From Solibacteraceae bacterium (GTDB lineage: Bacteria > Acidobacteriota > Terriglobia > Bryobacterales > Bryobacteraceae): DNA of 64,000 nucleotides. Where the stretch lies: positions 1-64,000 of the forward strand of contig JALSRK010000009.1 of the NCBI GenBank assembly GCA_026984795.1. Reading direction: 5' to 3'. The position numbers were made by a program, and so were the translations under genes. The notes below the pieces were generated by a model. The model did no database searches and was not told where the DNA came from. It saw nothing but the letters and a program-made list of their open reading frames with translations. Position 1 is the stretch's first letter. Each line of letters begins with the position of its first letter. Of the stretch, positions 62,978 through 64,000 are shown piece after piece.

Positions 62978-64000
62978 CGATGAATCGCTGCCCGATCAGG
63001 TCCCGGCTCTAACGCATCGCACCTAGAATAAGACGCTCGATGTCTAGTCTCAATCCCTTCTTGATCAGGTCTCGGCTCTAACGATCTCATCTCCGACACG
63101 TACGAGTTCAATGGAGTCTCAATCCCTTCTTGATCAGGTCTCGGCTCTAACGAGTCCGTCCGCCCGAAGCCCACTGAGACCGTCAGTGTCTCAATCCCTT
63201 CTTGATCAGGTCTCGGCTCTAACCCAAGGTAGCCGAGAAAGCCGCGCCGAGGCGCGTCTCAATCCCTTCTTGATCAGGTCTCGGCTCTAACTAGGTCTTA
63301 GCGCCCCGGCCAGCCCCTAGAAGCGTCTCAATCCCTTCTTGATCAGGTCTCGGCTCTAACTCTTCCAGTCTGCCTTGTTCAATGTCCTCTTCCGTCTCAA
63401 TCCCTTCTTGATCAGGTCTCGGCTCTAACCGTTCCACCCACAGCGTTGACATTCGTGACAGTCTCAATCCCTTCTTGATCAGGTCTCGGCTCTAACACAG
63501 CTTACTTCCACTACTTCCGCAAGTTCCCGTCTCAATCCCTTCTTGATCAGGTCTCGGCTCTAACGCGGCGTTGCGGACCGGATTCTCTCCCGCACCGGGT
63601 CTCAATCCCTTCTTGATCAGGTCTCGGCTCTAACGCAGACCCTGACCAGGTACACGGTGGAGGTGGCGTCTCAATCCCTTCTTGATCAGGTCTCGGCTCT
63701 AACGGGCGAATTGATCAACGACAGCGACCGCCCTCGTCTCAATCCCTTCTTGATCAGGTCTCGGCTCTAACGCAGACCCTGACCAGGTACACGGTGGAGG
63801 TGGCGTCTCAATCCCTTCTTGATCAGGTCTCGGCTCTAACGGGCGAATTGATCAACGACAGCGACCGCCCTCGTCTCAATCCCTTCTTGATCAGGTCTCG
63901 GCTCTAACTTTCTGCGGCAGCTTGCGCTGACCGGCTAGAGTCTCAATCCCTTCTTGATCAGGTCTCGGCTCTAACGCTGATCGAGTCGATCTGGAGAACT
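62978..64000 (-). CRISPR. CRISPR array, trailer end (36-nt repeats; continues past the right edge)
   Basis: Fourteen identical 36-nt repeats start at 63047, 63116, 63188, 63256, 63325, 63394, 63461, 63529, 63599, 63668, 63736, 63805, 63873 and 63940. A degenerate one (27/36 matches) lies at 62978-63013. Fourteen complete spacers are 31-36 nt long; a further one is cut by the window edge. On the minus strand the repeat ends in ATTGAGAC, resembling the ATTGAAAC 5'-handle of many type I and III crRNAs, so transcription is probably right to left. Degeneration at the left end agrees that this is the trailer. Leader and cas genes should lie to the right. Confidence 0.95.
63635..63872. repeat. Two-spacer block duplicated in tandem within the CRISPR array
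   Basis: The spacer at 63635-63667 is identical to that at 63772-63804, and the spacer at 63704-63735 is identical to that at 63841-63872. The repeat-spacer-repeat-spacer block is thus present twice with a period of 137 bp. This is a recombination between repeats, not four independent acquisitions. Confidence 0.95.

Larger units (their letters stand above)
62455..63013. repeat. 211-bp tandem unit, two full copies and a partial third, at the CRISPR trailer end
   Basis: Three copies start at 62455, 62666 and 62877, exactly 211 bp apart. The third stops after 137 bp, where the CRISPR array begins. Copies differ by scattered substitutions. Each contains, about 101 bp after its start, a 36-nt block that is a decayed copy of the CRISPR repeat (62556-62591, 62767-62802, 62978-63013). 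The rest of the unit has no recognised gene; frames through it translate into the same repeated, low-quality peptide and are not genes. Confidence 0.85.

Noticed and set aside
62369-63174. Open frames running through the tandem units and the CRISPR start
   Set aside because: They translate the repeated 211-bp unit and CRISPR repeats; repeat-derived peptides, not genes.

Overview
The window is high-GC bacterial DNA with dense, often overlapping genes. The best guess is an Acidobacteriota member, near Bryobacterales/Solibacter. That placement is inference from three things: the C-terminus of a large TonB-dependent (Oar-like) receptor at the left edge, the style of the secreted VCBS/LamG proteins, and the gene complement. 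No rRNA or tRNA gene and no insertion sequence was seen.

Positions 1-12236 are mostly housekeeping genes. After the receptor end and a clear intrinsic terminator comes a secreted histidine phosphatase, then a compact arginine operon argF-argG-argH-argR. A promoter in front of argF is overlapped by a perfect ARG-box core and a second partial box, so the operon carries both its repressor gene and a visible target site. An MNT/HEPN gene pair follows, then a pantothenate operon (a DUF2520/PanG-like oxidoreductase, panB, panC). On the minus strand lie an ArsM-type arsenite methyltransferase and a large GT-C-like membrane protein.

Positions 12237-21265 hold two very large secreted proteins on opposite strands. 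One is a 13-repeat VCBS/FG-GAP protein ending in a duplicated fibronectin-lectin module. The other is a pectate-lyase-fold protein with a duplicated LamG-PKD module.

Positions 21406-45256 are one continuous minus-strand surface or exopolysaccharide operon of 19 genes with almost no gaps. A UpxY/NusG-type antiterminator is its first gene, behind a consensus-like promoter. Then come a Wza-type export protein, a Wzc-type tyrosine autokinase, a secreted protein, a WbaP-type initiating sugar transferase, a nucleotidyltransferase-kinase fusion, an APH-fold kinase, a flippase, a glycosyltransferase and an O-antigen ligase/polymerase. Last are rfbF, a sugar epimerase/dehydratase, three tandem C-methyltransferase-like proteins and four more glycosyltransferases. 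A LuxR-type regulator with a degenerate receiver domain sits just upstream.

Positions 45633-62212 are mixed: a lipoprotein, a pair of SMR-family transporters, an orphan HyuB, a BNR-type secreted protein, malic enzyme MaeB, a 2Fe-2S ferredoxin beside a PflX-like radical SAM protein, GarR, TadE/TadG-like proteins, a large hybrid histidine kinase and a lipoprotein with a glycosidase-like fold.

Positions 62455-64000 hold the distal (trailer) end of a CRISPR array with 36-nt repeats. It runs off the right edge and no cas gene is in view. Two neighbouring spacers are duplicated as a block. The trailer flank is a 211-bp tandem unit, present as two complete copies and a partial third; each copy carries a decayed CRISPR repeat, and the copies are linked by long imperfect hairpins. 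The CRISPR trailer and the antiterminator-led polysaccharide operon are the most unusual parts of the window.
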